This document shows positions 1 to 11,524 of a stretch of DNA of 64,000 bases, piece by piece. Source of the stretch: Hygrophila difformis (taxonomy: Eukaryota > Streptophyta > Magnoliopsida > Lamiales > Acanthaceae); assembly GCA_030278955.1 (NCBI GenBank), contig JAOANR010000006.1, positions 28,129,124 through 28,193,123 on the forward strand, written 5' to 3'. A program made the translations under genes and the position numbers. Numbering within the stretch: position 1 is the first letter of the stretch; the number at the start of each line of letters is the position of its first letter. The notes under the pieces are model-generated. The model was not told where the DNA came from. It saw only the letters and a list, made by a program, of their open reading frames with translations, and did no database searches.

Positions 1-23
1 CCTCGTCATTTCCAAACACTACT

Positions 24-109
24 GATAGTTCTACATCGAACACTCAATATGATAGTTCTACATCGAACACTCACTTCATTATTATAGTTCTACATCGGAC
101 ACCCAATAT
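24..109. repeat. short tandem repeat, three copies of about 27 bp
   Basis: The unit GATAGTTCTACATCGAACAC recurs at 24, 51 and (as TATAGTTCTACATCGGACAC) at 83, with CAATAT closing copies 1 and 3. It is a small degenerate minisatellite, with no coding potential seen. Confidence 0.7.
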
Positions 110-112
110 CAT

Positions 113-964
113 CAGCCACACGCCCACGTATGAAGCGGGGCAACACACCCAGCTAATTTTGCCCATCCAGCCGTTGGATCCTGCCAGAGTCGTGTTTTCT
201 TTCTGATCATTGCTGATGAATCTAATTCTTTCTGTACCATAGTGATAATGTGTATATATATTGATGTTGTACTATATTTGTTTCTCGGACAAAACCCTTG
301 GTTCATATGGCTTTACCTAAAGTGCTTATGCATAACTTAAGCACTTATTAACCACTTGATGCCCCCATATGTTGAATCTGTTTTGATCCCTCATTGTTTT
401 TTTTCATATGAGGAACAGATCCTACTGCATATGAACTGTATTATTTTATATCTTTTGCTTGTGGGTTATGATTGTGTGATTTAGAGCTTCTACTGGTTTG
501 TTTTTTGTTTGGTACTTAAGGAATAATTTGGCTAATGGCTAGTAAACTTCCAAACACTATTTGAAGGAAAAATAGTAGTAATCAAAAAGCAACTAAATCA
601 TTATTTAATTTGGCAACAATATATATTGTTGGAAAACATTCATCCAACACCATTTTAAATCAAATGAATCAATTTGGCATCAATCTTGAGGAATACAAAA
701 TGGCAACAATAAATATCCTGCATAATTTTAAATCAAATGATACGAATTTAGAATCCACCAACCCTTATAAATTCAAAGGATCAACATTCATCCAACACCA
801 TCATTTTCAGCAAGCAAAACAAACTTCAACAAGAATATTTCCACAAGATTTCAATTTTATTGTTGGAAACATTGATTCCTTTAAATCTCTAATCACAGTC
901 CCCTCCCAGAAAAGCAGAACAAAATATTCTGCCTGTTTGTTTCCAAACTGTAAAACCAAAAAAA
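113..964. other. AT-rich intergenic region, no gene seen
   Basis: Open frames here are short, low-complexity and have no recognisable domain. The region lies 3' of the minus-strand membrane-protein gene, so its right part probably includes that gene's 3' UTR. Nothing else can be supported. Confidence 0.6.
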
Positions 965-1594
965 TCAACTGCACAATATAACCCTAGTGAGACCCAACAC
1001 CAAACAAGACACACAGAAGAAGAACAGGGTCACAAAATCCCTACCCGACCATCTTCGAACCGGGTTAGACCCTACCCGCAAGCTCTTGGCTCTCCTCAAA
1101 GCATCCACCTCCTTCATCAGATCGAACTCGAGGCCTTTCCTCTTCAACTCCTCCACGCACTTAGCAAGCAGCGACGAGTCCTCCTCCTCCCGCTCCAGCA
1201 TCTTTTCCAGATGAGATTCAACATCATTTTTGTACCGAATCGCCCATATGAACCCTAGCGAGCAGACGAGGGAACACAGCGACGGAATCCACGATTTGCG
1301 GCAGAATTGGGGTCTGCCACCGGCGTTTGCGGTGGCGCTGAAGAGGAGGAGGAGGGCGGTGGCGTGGAAGAGGAAGAAGAGGCAGTAGAGTTGGGTGATT
1401 TCCTTACGAGTGGAGTCGATCTGGGTCTCCTTGAGGAAGATTCGATTGAGGATGAGCTCTTCTTCCTTGAGCCATTGCTTGAGGAGGAGCCTGTGCGTGG
1501 GCGTTTCGGCGATCTGGTGGAGCGGATGCGGAGTCTTGGATTCCATAATTGATGGGCGGAGATTGGGATTTTCGGAGGAGGTGGGATCGGCCAT
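965..1594 (-). CDS. conserved-type plant membrane protein of unknown function
   Basis: Single-exon 209-residue protein starting at the ATG complementary to 1592-1594 (MADPTSSENPNL) and ending in TGA. The N-terminal part is soluble and polar (HQIAETPTHRLLLKQWLKEE). Two neighbouring hydrophobic segments follow at about residues 69-90 (LYCLFFLFHATALLLLFSAT) and 102-120 (IPSLCSLVCSLGFIWAI). Next comes a charged, probably coiled-coil region (about 122-170, LEKMLEREEEDSSLLAKCVE), then a third hydrophobic C-terminal segment (about 187-207). That suggests three membrane spans. The overall plan resembles small uncharacterised plant transmembrane proteins, but I recognise no named family. The frame is undamaged and the codon pattern is ordinary for a host gene. 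Opposite-strand frames over it are shadows. Function cannot be given. Confidence 0.75.
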   Translation of the reverse strand: MADPTSSENPNLRPSIMESKTPHPLHQIAETPTHRLLLKQWLKEEELILNRIFLKETQIDSTRKEITQLYCLFFLFHATALLLLFSATANAGGRPQFCRKSWIPSLCSLVCSLGFIWAIRYKNDVESHLEKMLEREEEDSSLLAKCVEELKRKGLEFDLMKEVDALRRAKSLRVGSNPVRRWSGRDFVTLFFFCVSCLVLGLTRVILCS

Positions 1595-1841
1595 GGATTT
1601 TTAGCAGTGGAGAGGAGGAGGGTTATAAGAAGGGAGAAATATTGTATTGTATGGAATATTCAATAATCAATACAGCTAGGGTGAAGGGGGAGCGGCCTTA
1701 TGTATTCCAACGGTCATTTGCTGGGTTTTTGAATTTCGCAACGGTCGGATCCACATGGTCAGTACGGTTACCATTTCTGTGTACTCCCTATTTAATTTCC
1801 TTTTAATAGGAAATCAATTGGTTAATTTTTTTAGGTTAACA

Positions 1842-2017
1842 CCTAACAGAGTTGGCTTGAGTGGATGAGAGTTCTAGTCGATTAAGCAAGGTCTCGAGTT
1901 CGAGCCTTGTATATGCAAAAAACTGCTTTGGAAGAGGCGCCCTTAATTGCCCTTGTAAATCTTGGTTGGATTAGTCTTTGATCCAATGTGGCCTGGGATA
2001 CCCGATTTCACCAATTT
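1842..2017 (+). mobile_element. tRNA-derived SINE, family A, full-length copy
   Basis: A 176-bp element between a perfect 17-bp direct repeat (ATTTTTTTAGGTTAACA at 1825-1841 and 2018-2034). The head contains A-box-like TTGGCTTGAGTGG and B-box-like GAGTTCGAGCC, the usual RNA polymerase III internal promoter of tRNA-derived SINEs. The same sequence recurs on the minus strand at 15000-15131, 19797-19974 and 23855-24031, so this is a real family. Family name unknown to me. Confidence 0.9.
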
Positions 2018-2328
2018 ATTTTTTTAGGTTAACAGTACTAGGACAATGCTACATAAAAAATTAATTGGTTATTAAATTACTATATCTAAAATAAAAAGGA
2101 AAAAAAAAAGAAAAGAAAAAAATGGGTACGGGGCATATCCGCATATGGTAGAAGCGTAATGGAAGCTCGGACCTCAGAATAAAAGAAGAAATCATCAAGC
2201 GCATAACTTGCATTGGTAGCTGAATTTTCACACCGTTATATTCTAATTAATTAGTTAAAAATATTTTACTCCCGTGCAATTTATATTGTTAATGTTGTTA
2301 ACCTACGTCAATATATGGATCCAATTAC

Positions 2329-2951
2329 GGGTAAGGCTTGTGTGCAGTGGCTGCACAGTGCAATCATGGGGAAGATAACATTTTTGTGATGTCTATCTGA
2401 TGTGTGATGTGCAATCATGGGGAAGAGTAAATATTACCCCCTCCGTACCACTTATAGTGTCCCAAAACTTTTGGGCATGATATTTTATGTGGGATAGTTA
2501 GTATTTGATGTAGGGGTAGATTAGTGTTTAAAGTAGGGGTAAATTAGGAATTTTTGTGATGAGATGGTAATGAGTTTGAATTTTTAATTGATTTATTTAT
2601 GTGTGATGTGATAGTTGTGAGTTGAATTTATTAATTATATTTATTTATTTATTTATGTGATGTGATTGAGTAAGTTTAGTGATTAATATTTAATTATTTC
2701 CTAAATTGGAATGTGACAAAAGTATTGGAACAACCAAAAAAAGAAAGTGCGACATAAATAATAGGACGGAGAGAGTATATTTTTTGGACAATCACATTTA
2801 TGGTTGTATACATCACTAAACACATCACAAGATATCACTAAAATGGACTCAAACATCATAAAATGTATGAATGACAATCCATCACAAAATTTATATAGCT
2901 CATCATAACTGCATATGCAATTGAAAAATGGGTCTGTACCCTAATCTAACT
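2329..2951. mobile_element. TGTGATG/CATCACA-rich MITE-like element with 11-bp flanking repeat
   Basis: GATCCAATTAC occurs at 2318-2328 and again at 2952-2962, which looks like a target-site duplication of MULE size. The left half carries TTGTGATGTC and TGTGATG, and the right half CATCACAA several times in the opposite sense. The termini are only weakly inverted (GGGTA at both ends), so the class is uncertain. The element is interrupted by the Stowaway at 2437-2775. Related TGTGATG-rich sequence occurs near 38.9, 41.5 and 43.8 kb. Confidence 0.5.
2437..2775. mobile_element. Stowaway-like MITE
   Basis: The termini are CCCCCTCCGTACC and the inverse GGACGGAGAGAG, with TA on both sides (2435-2436, 2776-2777), matching the Tc1/mariner-Stowaway pattern. 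Internally AT-rich with no coding. A truncated relative lies at 19680-20134. Confidence 0.75.
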
Positions 2952-3080
2952 GATCCAATTACACATAATTCCTTTTTTGGGATGTATAAGGGCATCCACA
3001 ACAACACTACCCCAAGTCAGATAATATAGAAGGAGCTTTCTCTCCGGCTTCTCTCTACGATTCTTTCTTTCTTTTCCTCC

Positions 3081-4700
3081 ATGGCGCTGCCTCTGCCGGC
3101 TCCCCCTGACCTCTCCCAACCTCCTCAGTCGCCTCAGACTTCTAGCCCCGATCCCTTAGTTCCTTTCCGTTTCTCTGGTGGCGCTGTCGTCTCCTTCCGG
3201 GACAAGGTCTTGGAAGGGCGAAGTGCAGTTCCTAAGCCGCTCTCTGAAGACCCGGCAAATGCTAAGCTCATCACGCTTGACTTCGTGGATGGAGATCGTT
3301 TAAAGCCCCGCATCACCTTGGATCCCAAGCTAACAGAAAGGCTCTGCAAGCCCTATGAAGATGCTCTCATAATATCGGTTCTCGGCAAAAGAATCGGATA
3401 CTATGCACTGTTGGATAGGCTCACTCAGCTATGGAAAATGGAAAATCGGTTTCAGATGGTGGATTTGGAGGCGGGTTTCTATCTCATCAAGTTCGATAAG
3501 GTGGATGATCGAACTAAAGTTCTTCACGATGGTCCTTGGACGGTTTTTGATAGTTACCTCATGGTTTGCCCTTAGAGACCAAACTTCATAACCAATGAAG
3601 AAACCCCCCGGCGGACGGTTGTGTGGGCGCGGTTTCCCGGCCTTTGCATCGAGTTCTTTGATGAGTGCCTCCTCACCAGGATGGCCTCTGCCCTTGGAAG
3701 ACCGGTTAGGGTTGATGCCACAACGAAGGGTGCTAACGGAGCTAGATTCGCAAGGATTTGCGTCGAGATCGACTTGAGCCTTCCACTTGTTTCAAGCATT
3801 CTGATAGGGGAGACTTGGCACAAAGTCGCCTACGAGGGGCTCCATCTCCTTTGCACGGCATGCCAGAGGTACGGCCATGCAAGCAATAAATGCCCATATG
3901 CCCAGGTCAAGGAAAATAGGGTAAATCTGGAAAAGGAACTCCAAGCGAGTAAAATACAGACTCAGGAAGAGGACAAACAGCAACAGGCCCCTGACACAGC
4001 CGGATCTGCTTCTTCCCTTTCGGCTATGAAAGACAAAACTACCAGCCCCTTTGCTGCTACTGAGGGAGAGGGAGTCACAAATATGGAAAGTGACAGTGAT
4101 GAGGCTCAAAGTCAAAACTTTGGTGCAGAACATTACACCAAAGAGGGAAATCACGGGACATCCTCAGGCACAGTCAAATTGTCGGAGGGAGTTTTGAAAA
4201 GTGGGTTGGCCCCTCCTCAACCAACTAGTGGAGAATGGATAAAAGTTACAAGGAAAAAATCGAATGGGCCCAAAAAAGACGTTGGGATGGCGCCCAAAAA
4301 AGCTGGGCCAATCGGGCATTCTAGCGGGGCCAAATCTGATGGGCTCCCAGGAGATACTTATAACCTGAAGCCCAAATTCTCTATTGGAGTGGATCGATTC
4401 CTCCAAACCATCACTAACATCATGCCCAGAAGAGAAGACAAAAGCAAAAAGGGAAAGGGCCCTCGGCCCATCGTCCAGGCCCATCAATCTTCAGTGGTGG
4501 TTAAATTAGATGAGGGGAAGCTCCATCCCAAGCGATCTCGACCAAAGGAACATAGACGGTGGAAGGAAAGAAAACTCAGGATGAAGATGGGAAATCGCCT
4601 GGTGACAGGGTGCAAAAGAATTTGGAAGCTGTTGGAGGTGACTTTCTTATGGCCGAGGGCACCAGTGGAGAGAAAGTCATCCCCCAAACTAGAAAGATAA
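3081..4700 (+). pseudogene. LINE ORF1 (Gag-like RNA-binding protein), one nonsense codon
   Basis: One continuous frame of 540 codons (stop included), broken only by TAG at 3573-3575, where related ORF1 proteins usually have Trp. The N-terminal part (SFRDKVLEG to YLMVCP) is a DUF4283-type domain. It continues after the stop as VVWARFPGLCIEFFDE, and then the CCHC zinc knuckle CTACQRYGHASNKC at about residues 259-272. The C-terminal half is Lys/Ser/Pro-rich and probably disordered. In plant L1 elements this protein binds the element RNA and accompanies ORF2 protein. The start is the ATG at 3081, 66 bp after the 5' target duplication. Confidence 0.9.
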
Positions 4701-4739
4701 GTCTTTCTGCCCCCCCCCCCCCCCTTCAAATTCTATTTT

Positions 4740-7700
4740 ATGGATTTTTGGAATACGAATATTATGACATGGAATGTTGGTGGTATCAACTGGGGAACCA
4801 CCAAAAGAGTATTGAAAGATATAGTGAGGCATCAATGCCCTGATATTATCATTATTCTGGAGCCGCAATCAGTTTTTGCCAAGTCTTTTTCCTTCATCCT
4901 TTCTATGGGCTACTCCGAATTTTGTATTCAGGAAGCTAGGGGTAGATCGGGAGGGGTTTGGATTCTTATCCGTAGTGGTTTGCCGTACGACATTCAGCTT
5001 ATTGAAGAAAGGAAGCGGCTTATTACTTTTAAACTTGTCACTGCCAACTGCTCATGGCATATATCGGCCCTTTATGCTTCTCCAAATTATTTGGAACGCC
5101 GAAATAATTGGAATGATCTCCAGGATGTGTCCCTTCATATTGAGGGTGCGTGGCTAGTCCTGGGGGACTGGAACCAAATCCTAGGTCACAACGAGGTTTG
5201 GGGGGGTCTCTACAATGTGGCAAGGGCGGAGGAGCTTAGTAATACCCTGTATGACTGTGGCCTTTCAACTATCAACACTCAAGGAAGCATGTTCACCTGG
5301 TCGAGACCGATTGGGGACCAACAAAGAATTCTTAAAAGACTGGACAGGGAAGTTGCAAACCTTGATTGGATAACCCTGTTTCCATTGGGGCATGCGACCG
5401 TCCTGCCTAGGGTAGGTTCGGACCACTCCCCCTTAATTGTCCGCTGTGGCAAACCGCCCTGCGCCACGAGGGGCCCTTTCCGTTGAGAAGCAAGCTGGTT
5501 CCTGAACCATGACTACAGAGAAGTGGTTAATGCCTCATGGAAGCTGCCTTCGACTTCCATCAGCCAGCATCTTCATAATGTGGAAACAGCCTCCAAGGAA
5601 TTCAAACGAGCTAGTGGGGGTAACTTTAAATGGAAAAAATTCAAAATCATGAAGCGCTTGGAAGGTATTGCTCGTGCTCTGGAACATGTTGACTCTCTTC
5701 AGCTGGTCCTTCTTGAAGATGCCCTCAAAAGAGAATATGAAAAAACCCTTGCATAAGAAAAAATGCATTGGTTCCAAAGGGCCCGGGAAAAGTAGGTTAA
5801 ATTGGGGGACCGGAACACTTCCTACTTCCATGCCCGTACTAAATGTAAAAGGCATAGGAGTCGGGTCCATGGCATATTCCTACCTAATGGAGAGTGGTCT
5901 GAAAACGAACAAGCCATCAGGGAGTCTGCCCGCACTAACTTTGAGGACCTATTTGCAGCTAGGCAAGTGACAGGTCAACCTAACTCAGACTTGAACCTAC
6001 CTGTGGAGATACCTCGCTTAACCCCCATCCCGGTTGCTCTCACTGATCTTATGACAGGGGATATCACTATTGAAGAAGTCACTCAAGCCATCCGGAACAT
6101 GGACAGCTACGCGGCCCCTGGACCCGATGGGTTTCCGGCCATTTTTTTCAAAAAATACTGGGACATTGTGGACTCCTCGGTGATTGAGTTTGTAAGGAAT
6201 GCCTTCCAGTCCGGCTCCTTCTTACCTTCGATGGCCAAAGCCCACATCTGTTTAATTCCCAAAGCGCCCTCCCTGACTAGCTTCAAAGATTTCAGGCCAA
6301 TCACACTTTGCAATGTCCTCTACAAAGTGTTGACGAAAGTCCTCGTCCAACGAATCTGGCCTGCCATCCTTGAATCCATCTGTCCCCTGCAAAGTGCCTT
6401 TCTTCCCGGTCGGGGGCCAGTGGATAATGCCCTGACTCTCCAAGAGATGCTCGGTCACCTCTCAGGGGCACAAAACCGTCTTCAAGGTATTATCCTCAAG
6501 GTCGACATTGCTAAAGCCTATGATAGTGTCCGGTGGGAGTTTTTGAATGCGTGCCTGAAAGAACTTGCCTTCCCAGACTCGATCAGGCAATTGATCATGT
6601 TCTGCGTCTCCTCCCCGACGTACGCCCTCCTCTAGAACGGACAAGCCCTCCCGGAATTCAAACCAGGGCGAGGTCTCAGACAGGGAGACCCCATGTCGCC
6701 ATATCTCTTCTTGCTAGTCATGGAGAAACTTTCGGCCATGATTGATAAACTGGTGAGGGATGGGAGATGGCAACCGTTTAGGCTTGCTGATAATAGGTTT
6801 GGGATATCACATCTCCTCTTTGCCGATGACCTGATCCTTTGCTCGATGGCCAAGCGTAGCTGTGTTAACATTATCAGTCAAACTCTGGATAAATTTGGGG
6901 ACGAATCAGGGCTCATACTCAATCCTCAGAAATCTGTTGTCTATGTCCCAGCGGCAGTCTTTTTGGGAGACAAGGCTTGGATCTCCACAACTCTTAACAT
7001 GCCAGCAGTTGACTCCCTGGGATCCTATTTGGGCTTCCCAATGCTTATGGGACGACGACGCAACCGGGATTTTGCCTTCATTTTGGATAAAATTGATGAA
7101 AGACTTGAGGGATGGGCCAACAAACTCCTCAACAAGGCGGGCCGACTTACCCTGTGTAGAGCTGTCCTCGCGTCCATTCCCACCTACCTTATGCAATTAC
7201 ATTGGCTCCCCGAGAGTGTGTGTGATGCAATTGACAGGAAGATAAACCGATTCATTTGGAAGGACCGTAATGGCAAGGGCCTACACTTGATCAGCTGGGA
7301 CAAAGTGGCCACTCCCCGCAGTGTAGGGGGCCTGGGGCTGAGGCGAGCGAGATGGATGAACGTGGCTTTGCTAGGGAAAATCCTATGGGGTCTTTTTCAC
7401 CATACCTCAAAACCTTGGTTTCTTCTCCTGAAAGATAAGATTAAGTCGGCGGACATTCTATTTGATCCCCCTCATTTGCCTAGGTCGTGCATTATGAAGC
7501 TGATTCACAAGCTAGTGCCCTTTCTCCGTGATGGATTTCAATTACGCCTGGGATGTGGATCTTCTTCCCTGTGGTTTTCTAAATGGTGGAACAACTCCCA
7601 AATTGGTCCACAACTCCCTTTCATAGCGTCTCAAGACCTGGATTTGCAAATCAAGGATGTTATTGTGAACGAGAATTGGAATTGGCAGGGATTATACTTT

Positions 7701-8823
7701 ATAGTCCCGGAGGATATTCTTAAGGACATCTGTTCGAGGCCGCCGCCCCACCTCCATGAAGTGGTCCCTGACATATTGGTGTGGAAATACAATAACACAG
7801 GCCTCTACTCTGTCTCCTCCTCATATAAGTTCCTATGTTCGAATGGGGTGGATGAATCTAGTTGGAAATGGATTTGGAAAGCCCAGATCCCGGAGAAGGT
7901 TGGTTTTTTCTGTGGCTTCTATCCCATGACTCCTTGCCAGTAAACTCTCTCAGGTACCATCGTCATCTCGCCAACTCCCCGCTTTGTCTAGTGTGTGGCA
8001 TACACAATGAGACGTGGTCTCACTGTCTCCTTTATTGTACCTGGGCTACACGAATATGGAGAGATCTTAAAATCCCTATCCCCACTGATTGTGACTCTAT
8101 CCCGAGGAAAGAAATTAGAAGTTTCCTCCATGCCATGTTTAGGCGGTATGGTCCACTCTTTCTGTCTGCCCTCTGGTCAATCTGGCTGGAGAGAAATGGA
8201 AGGATATTCAGAGGAAAGCAACACACTAGCTGGGACATGAGGAGGGAAATTTGGCACATGGCTGCAGATTGGATCTTGCACAAACCCCCTCTAACATGTC
8301 TGAAGGTCAAACCCGCTGGGTCCATTGGAACAAGCAAGGGGCTAATGGCATCATTCTTCATACAGACGGGAGTTCGAAAGGCAACCAAGGGAGATCGGGC
8401 TACGGATTTGTTGTCCGTAATGAAGAAGGCCACTGGAGAGGTGGGGGGAGTGGTTATCTGGGGAACCAAACCTCCCTCTGTGCTGAGATGACTGCCTTAG
8501 CTAAAGGTCTCAAATTTGTTAAGGACATGGGAGTGCACAGTTGCTGCTGTTACATGGATTCTAAACAGACGCTAGACTTGCTGCTCTACTGCCCCAAATT
8601 CCACCCTCTTGCAGGAATTATCCACCGCATAAGGGACCTGCGCAGAGGCTTTTCCGAATGCCACATCTTCCATGTGTTGAGAGAAGGAAATAGTGTTGCC
8701 GACGGCCTTGCCAACCACGGTGCTTCGTCCGAGGAATTCTTCACCACGTGGGCTTTCCCCCCGGACTTCGTTGAAGGGAACATAGCGGCGGACGCTTCCG
8801 GCGCGTGGTTCCCGAGACTTTAG
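4740..8823 (+). pseudogene. LINE ORF2: endonuclease, reverse transcriptase, RNase H
   Basis: Starts at ATG 4740. The AP-type endonuclease (4740-5480) shows TWNVGG, ILEPQ, GDWN and SDHSP, the metal-binding and catalytic landmarks of the exonuclease-endonuclease-phosphatase fold. The reverse transcriptase (about 6000-6950) has DGFPAIFFKKYW, RPITLCNVLYK, KVDIAKAYDSV, RGLRQGDPMSP and the catalytic FADD. A Cys/His-rich zf-RVT-like segment follows (about 7790-8050), then RNase H (HTDGSSKGNQGRSGYGFV, YMDSKQTLD, REGNSVADGLA). In-frame stops occur at 5484-5486, 5754-5756, near 5791 and at 6633-6635, with frame changes near 7912 and between 8280 and 8300. The intact enzyme would nick target DNA and prime reverse transcription there. 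Confidence 0.9.
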
Positions 8824-9165
8824 TTTTCCCTCTTGTTGTTGGCTTTTGTCTTTCTTCGTTGTATTTGCGTGCCTTTTTCTGCTTCCTTTTTTCTTTTCTC
8901 GTTTGTATGCTTTTCTGGCTTCGGCTCTACCCAAAAAAAACAACACTACCCCATTTGTTTCCACATATGCGCCACATCATCATTTATCTAGTTTACTATC
9001 TATATCATTAAATTCTTATATTCCTATACTTTAAAATTCTTAATTGTTTTTATTTTAATATATATAATTTTATTTAATGTAATTAACTATAACAATATAC
9101 CAATAGGTAATATTTTTTATTGAAACACAAATTTAACATTAACAATATTAAACCATTACTAATTA

Positions 9166-9372
9166 CTCTGTCCCGGTTAAAACATCATGTTTGACTTTTT
9201 TATACTGTTCATTGTTCAACTTTGACTCAATATTCTTGTATAATTGTATAGTTTTAAAATATATATTTTATGTAATTTTTTTACTTTTATATTTTGAGAT
9301 ACTAACGATTTAAAAAGTACATTGGATTGTGTGCAAAAATCAAACAAGTCATTTTAAGTGGGATGGAAGGAG
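9166..9372. mobile_element. Stowaway MITE, degraded
   Basis: CTCTGTCCCGG at the left, the inverse-type GGGATGGAAGGAG at the right, TA on each side. The internal ACTGTTCATTGTTCAACTTT resembles the copies at 51325, 52207 and 56901. It sits in the right part of the Harbinger MITE. Confidence 0.7.
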
Positions 9373-10284
9373 TAATACATAACACAACACAATATTAAAA
9401 TACAAATAATTAAAAAAAAAAAGAAAGAAAACAAACGCAATGAACAACACGTCAACACTAGGGCATTTGTGGAACTGTAGACAAGGGGGAAAAAAAAAGA
9501 AGAAAAGCAATGTGTACTGCAAATATTTTTACCAAGTTGATCAACACCACTACTCATACTAAAGGCACGTGAACAACACCACCACTCATACCTGTGCACG
9601 CGCGAGTGAAGGACTGGGCACCGTAATTATTACATTACCCGGTAGTGACAGTGCAGGTTGAATGAATACTGCTACTTTATTTACTATCCTTATAATGATG
9701 AATTGCAGGTAGTACATACTTTACTACCCACCCACTGTGGATGCTCTAAGAGCAACTACATCGCCACCAACTTTTTCCAATTAATGTTTGACAGGACCTG
9801 CAATTAATTGAAAATTGGCAATGTGTCAATTAATAAGTTATAGGGCCCACCAGTTCAATTAACCTGCATGAATTCAATTCATTGGACTGAAACTAGGGAG
9901 ACAAAACTGAAAAGTAGATGTAAATGGTGGGACCCATTTGAATTGAACGTTGGAATACCTTCTCAAAATTTTTATTTCATTACTTTTTTTAGTTTTCCAA
10001 CCGTTCGATCACTTTCTCAAAAAAAATTATTTCTTTATTTTTTTTTAAAACTTTCAACGGTTAAATTTTTTTTCAAAATTTCATATTTTATTTAATTTGT
10101 TTAAAAAAAAAATTCAACCGTTGCAAATTATCAATTTACTCCTATAAATTCATTCAATTTCCTCATACACAATACATCAATTTTCTATCTTTCCTTCTCA
10201 TTTTTCATCCAATTCCACTTCAACTCACTACTTTCAATTCCATATTTATTTTACATCTTCTACAATTTCTCACATTTCCATCCA

Positions 10285-11524
10285 ATGGCCAACAATAATA
10301 GTGGTTTTTTTAATAATTGGTTCAACCAAGATACCAATGATGAAAATCCACAAAATATTCAACCCTCTCAAAATTTTCCATTTCCCCCGAATGTTCCTCA
10401 AAATTTTTATCCTACACAAACTCCGCATTTTTTCCATAATCCACAATATTTTCAAAATTCACCTCAAAATTTTCATCAATCTCCTCCATTCTTCATGCAC
10501 TCTTCTCTGCCAATATTTTCGGCTTCACAACCATTTGGCATCCCCCCAAGAATGAGTGCATTCAATCAACCAAATACTCCATCCTTCGTTCCGGAGACAC
10601 AATTTTCGAACTCAACTACACCGATTGATCTCACGTCAGAAAAAGAAACGACTACCGGAAAAGGCAAACAAAGATGGACAGTAGCAGAGGATGAACTCCT
10701 TGCAAGATCATTCGTGACGATGAGTGATGATCCCATTATAGGCAACAACCAAAAAATTGGATACTTTTTGGGATAGAATTGGCGAGTACTAGAATAACAA
10801 CCGCGCTCCAGACGTGGCTTATCGAAGTGTAAGCACAATGAAGTCGCACTGGTACAACACTGTCGCAAAGAAGGTAGCAAATTTCAATTCAAGTTATAAT
10901 GCTGTATCAAGTGTTCACAGGAGCGGGAGTAGTGATGCAGACATATTGCACATGGCTCATGAAAAATATAAGTCGGAAAATAATGGAGTTGCATTCAATT
11001 TTGGGCATGTTTGGGAGATTCTGAAGGATCGACCTCTATTTAGCTCGCAATGCAACGACGAATACGGTTCTTTGCAGAAGGCAAGAGCTTCGGACTCCAA
11101 CACAAGTAACAGCTCCTCAACCAAATCCCGGGCCTTGGATTTCGATCTAAACATTGATGATGCTAGGCCGATGGGGCAGAAAATGGCAAAAAGAAAAGCG
11201 AATTGTAAGGGTAAAGCACGATCTACATCAGATCATCCAAGGTTGGGTGACGCACTCTGTCATATCAGTGAATATAATGAGGCGAAAAAGCTTGAGGCAG
11301 AGGAAAAAAAGATTGAGGCAGAGGCAAAAAAGATCGCGGCGGAGGCAAAGAGCAAAATGGCCGAGGCGAAAAGTCGTAAGGCAGAGGCAAAAAAAGAAGC
11401 AACTCTTATGCAAGAATGCGAGTTCGTTGCGTGTGACACTTCAACAATGACGGATAAACAACGTGAAGCTCATGAGCTTGCATGTGCACAATTTTATGCG
11501 AAGTGGGCATCCAACAATATTTGA
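10285..11524 (+). pseudogene. Harbinger Myb/trihelix-like DNA-binding protein
   Basis: The N-terminal 120 residues are Asn/Pro/Phe-rich. A Myb/SANT-like domain follows (KGKQRWTVAEDELLARSF) and continues after a frameshift near 10763 (a T run) and a stop near 10791, with MKSHWYNTVAKKVANFNSSY from 10850. The C-terminal part holds AEEKKIEAEAKKIAAEAKSK, a repeated Lys/Ala/Glu coiled-coil-prone segment. In PIF/Harbinger systems this second protein binds the transposase and the element ends and is needed for transposition. With two lesions this copy cannot give a complete product. Confidence 0.85.

Larger units (their letters stand above)
3015..8938 (+). mobile_element. near full-length plant L1-type LINE, inactivated
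   Basis: A 5.9-kb non-LTR retrotransposon between 15-bp direct repeats (AACAACACTACCCCA at 3000-3014 and 8939-8953). It has a short 5' UTR, ORF1 with a CCHC knuckle, a 15-C tract at 4710-4724 between the ORFs, ORF2 with endonuclease, reverse transcriptase and RNase H, and a T-rich 3' UTR ending in a short A run. It lies inside the Harbinger MITE. Several nonsense codons and two frameshifts make it non-functional. Confidence 0.95.
2990..9746. mobile_element. Harbinger-type MITE split by a LINE
   Basis: Inverted ends GGGCATCCACA (from 2990) and TGTGGATGCTC (to 9746) are flanked by TAA on both sides (2987-2989, 9747-9749), as expected for PIF/Harbinger. Without the LINE and its duplicated target the element is about 820 bp. 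The part after the LINE (8954-9746) is AT-rich and holds a Stowaway copy at 9166-9372. No transposase frame is present, so it is non-autonomous. Confidence 0.8.

Noticed and set aside
112..306. Short minus-strand open frame
   Set aside because: 64 codons, no recognisable product and no supporting context.
610..981. Open frame of 123 codons on the plus strand
   Set aside because: Low-complexity, no domain, and it overlaps the 3' end of the membrane-protein gene on the other strand.
987..1806. Several plus-strand frames over the membrane-protein gene
   Set aside because: Compositional shadows (Glu/Gly-rich) of the minus-strand coding sequence.
1853..1920. Possible tRNA gene from A- and B-box-like words
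   Set aside because: No acceptor stem or anticodon arm. It recurs as the head of a SINE with target duplications.
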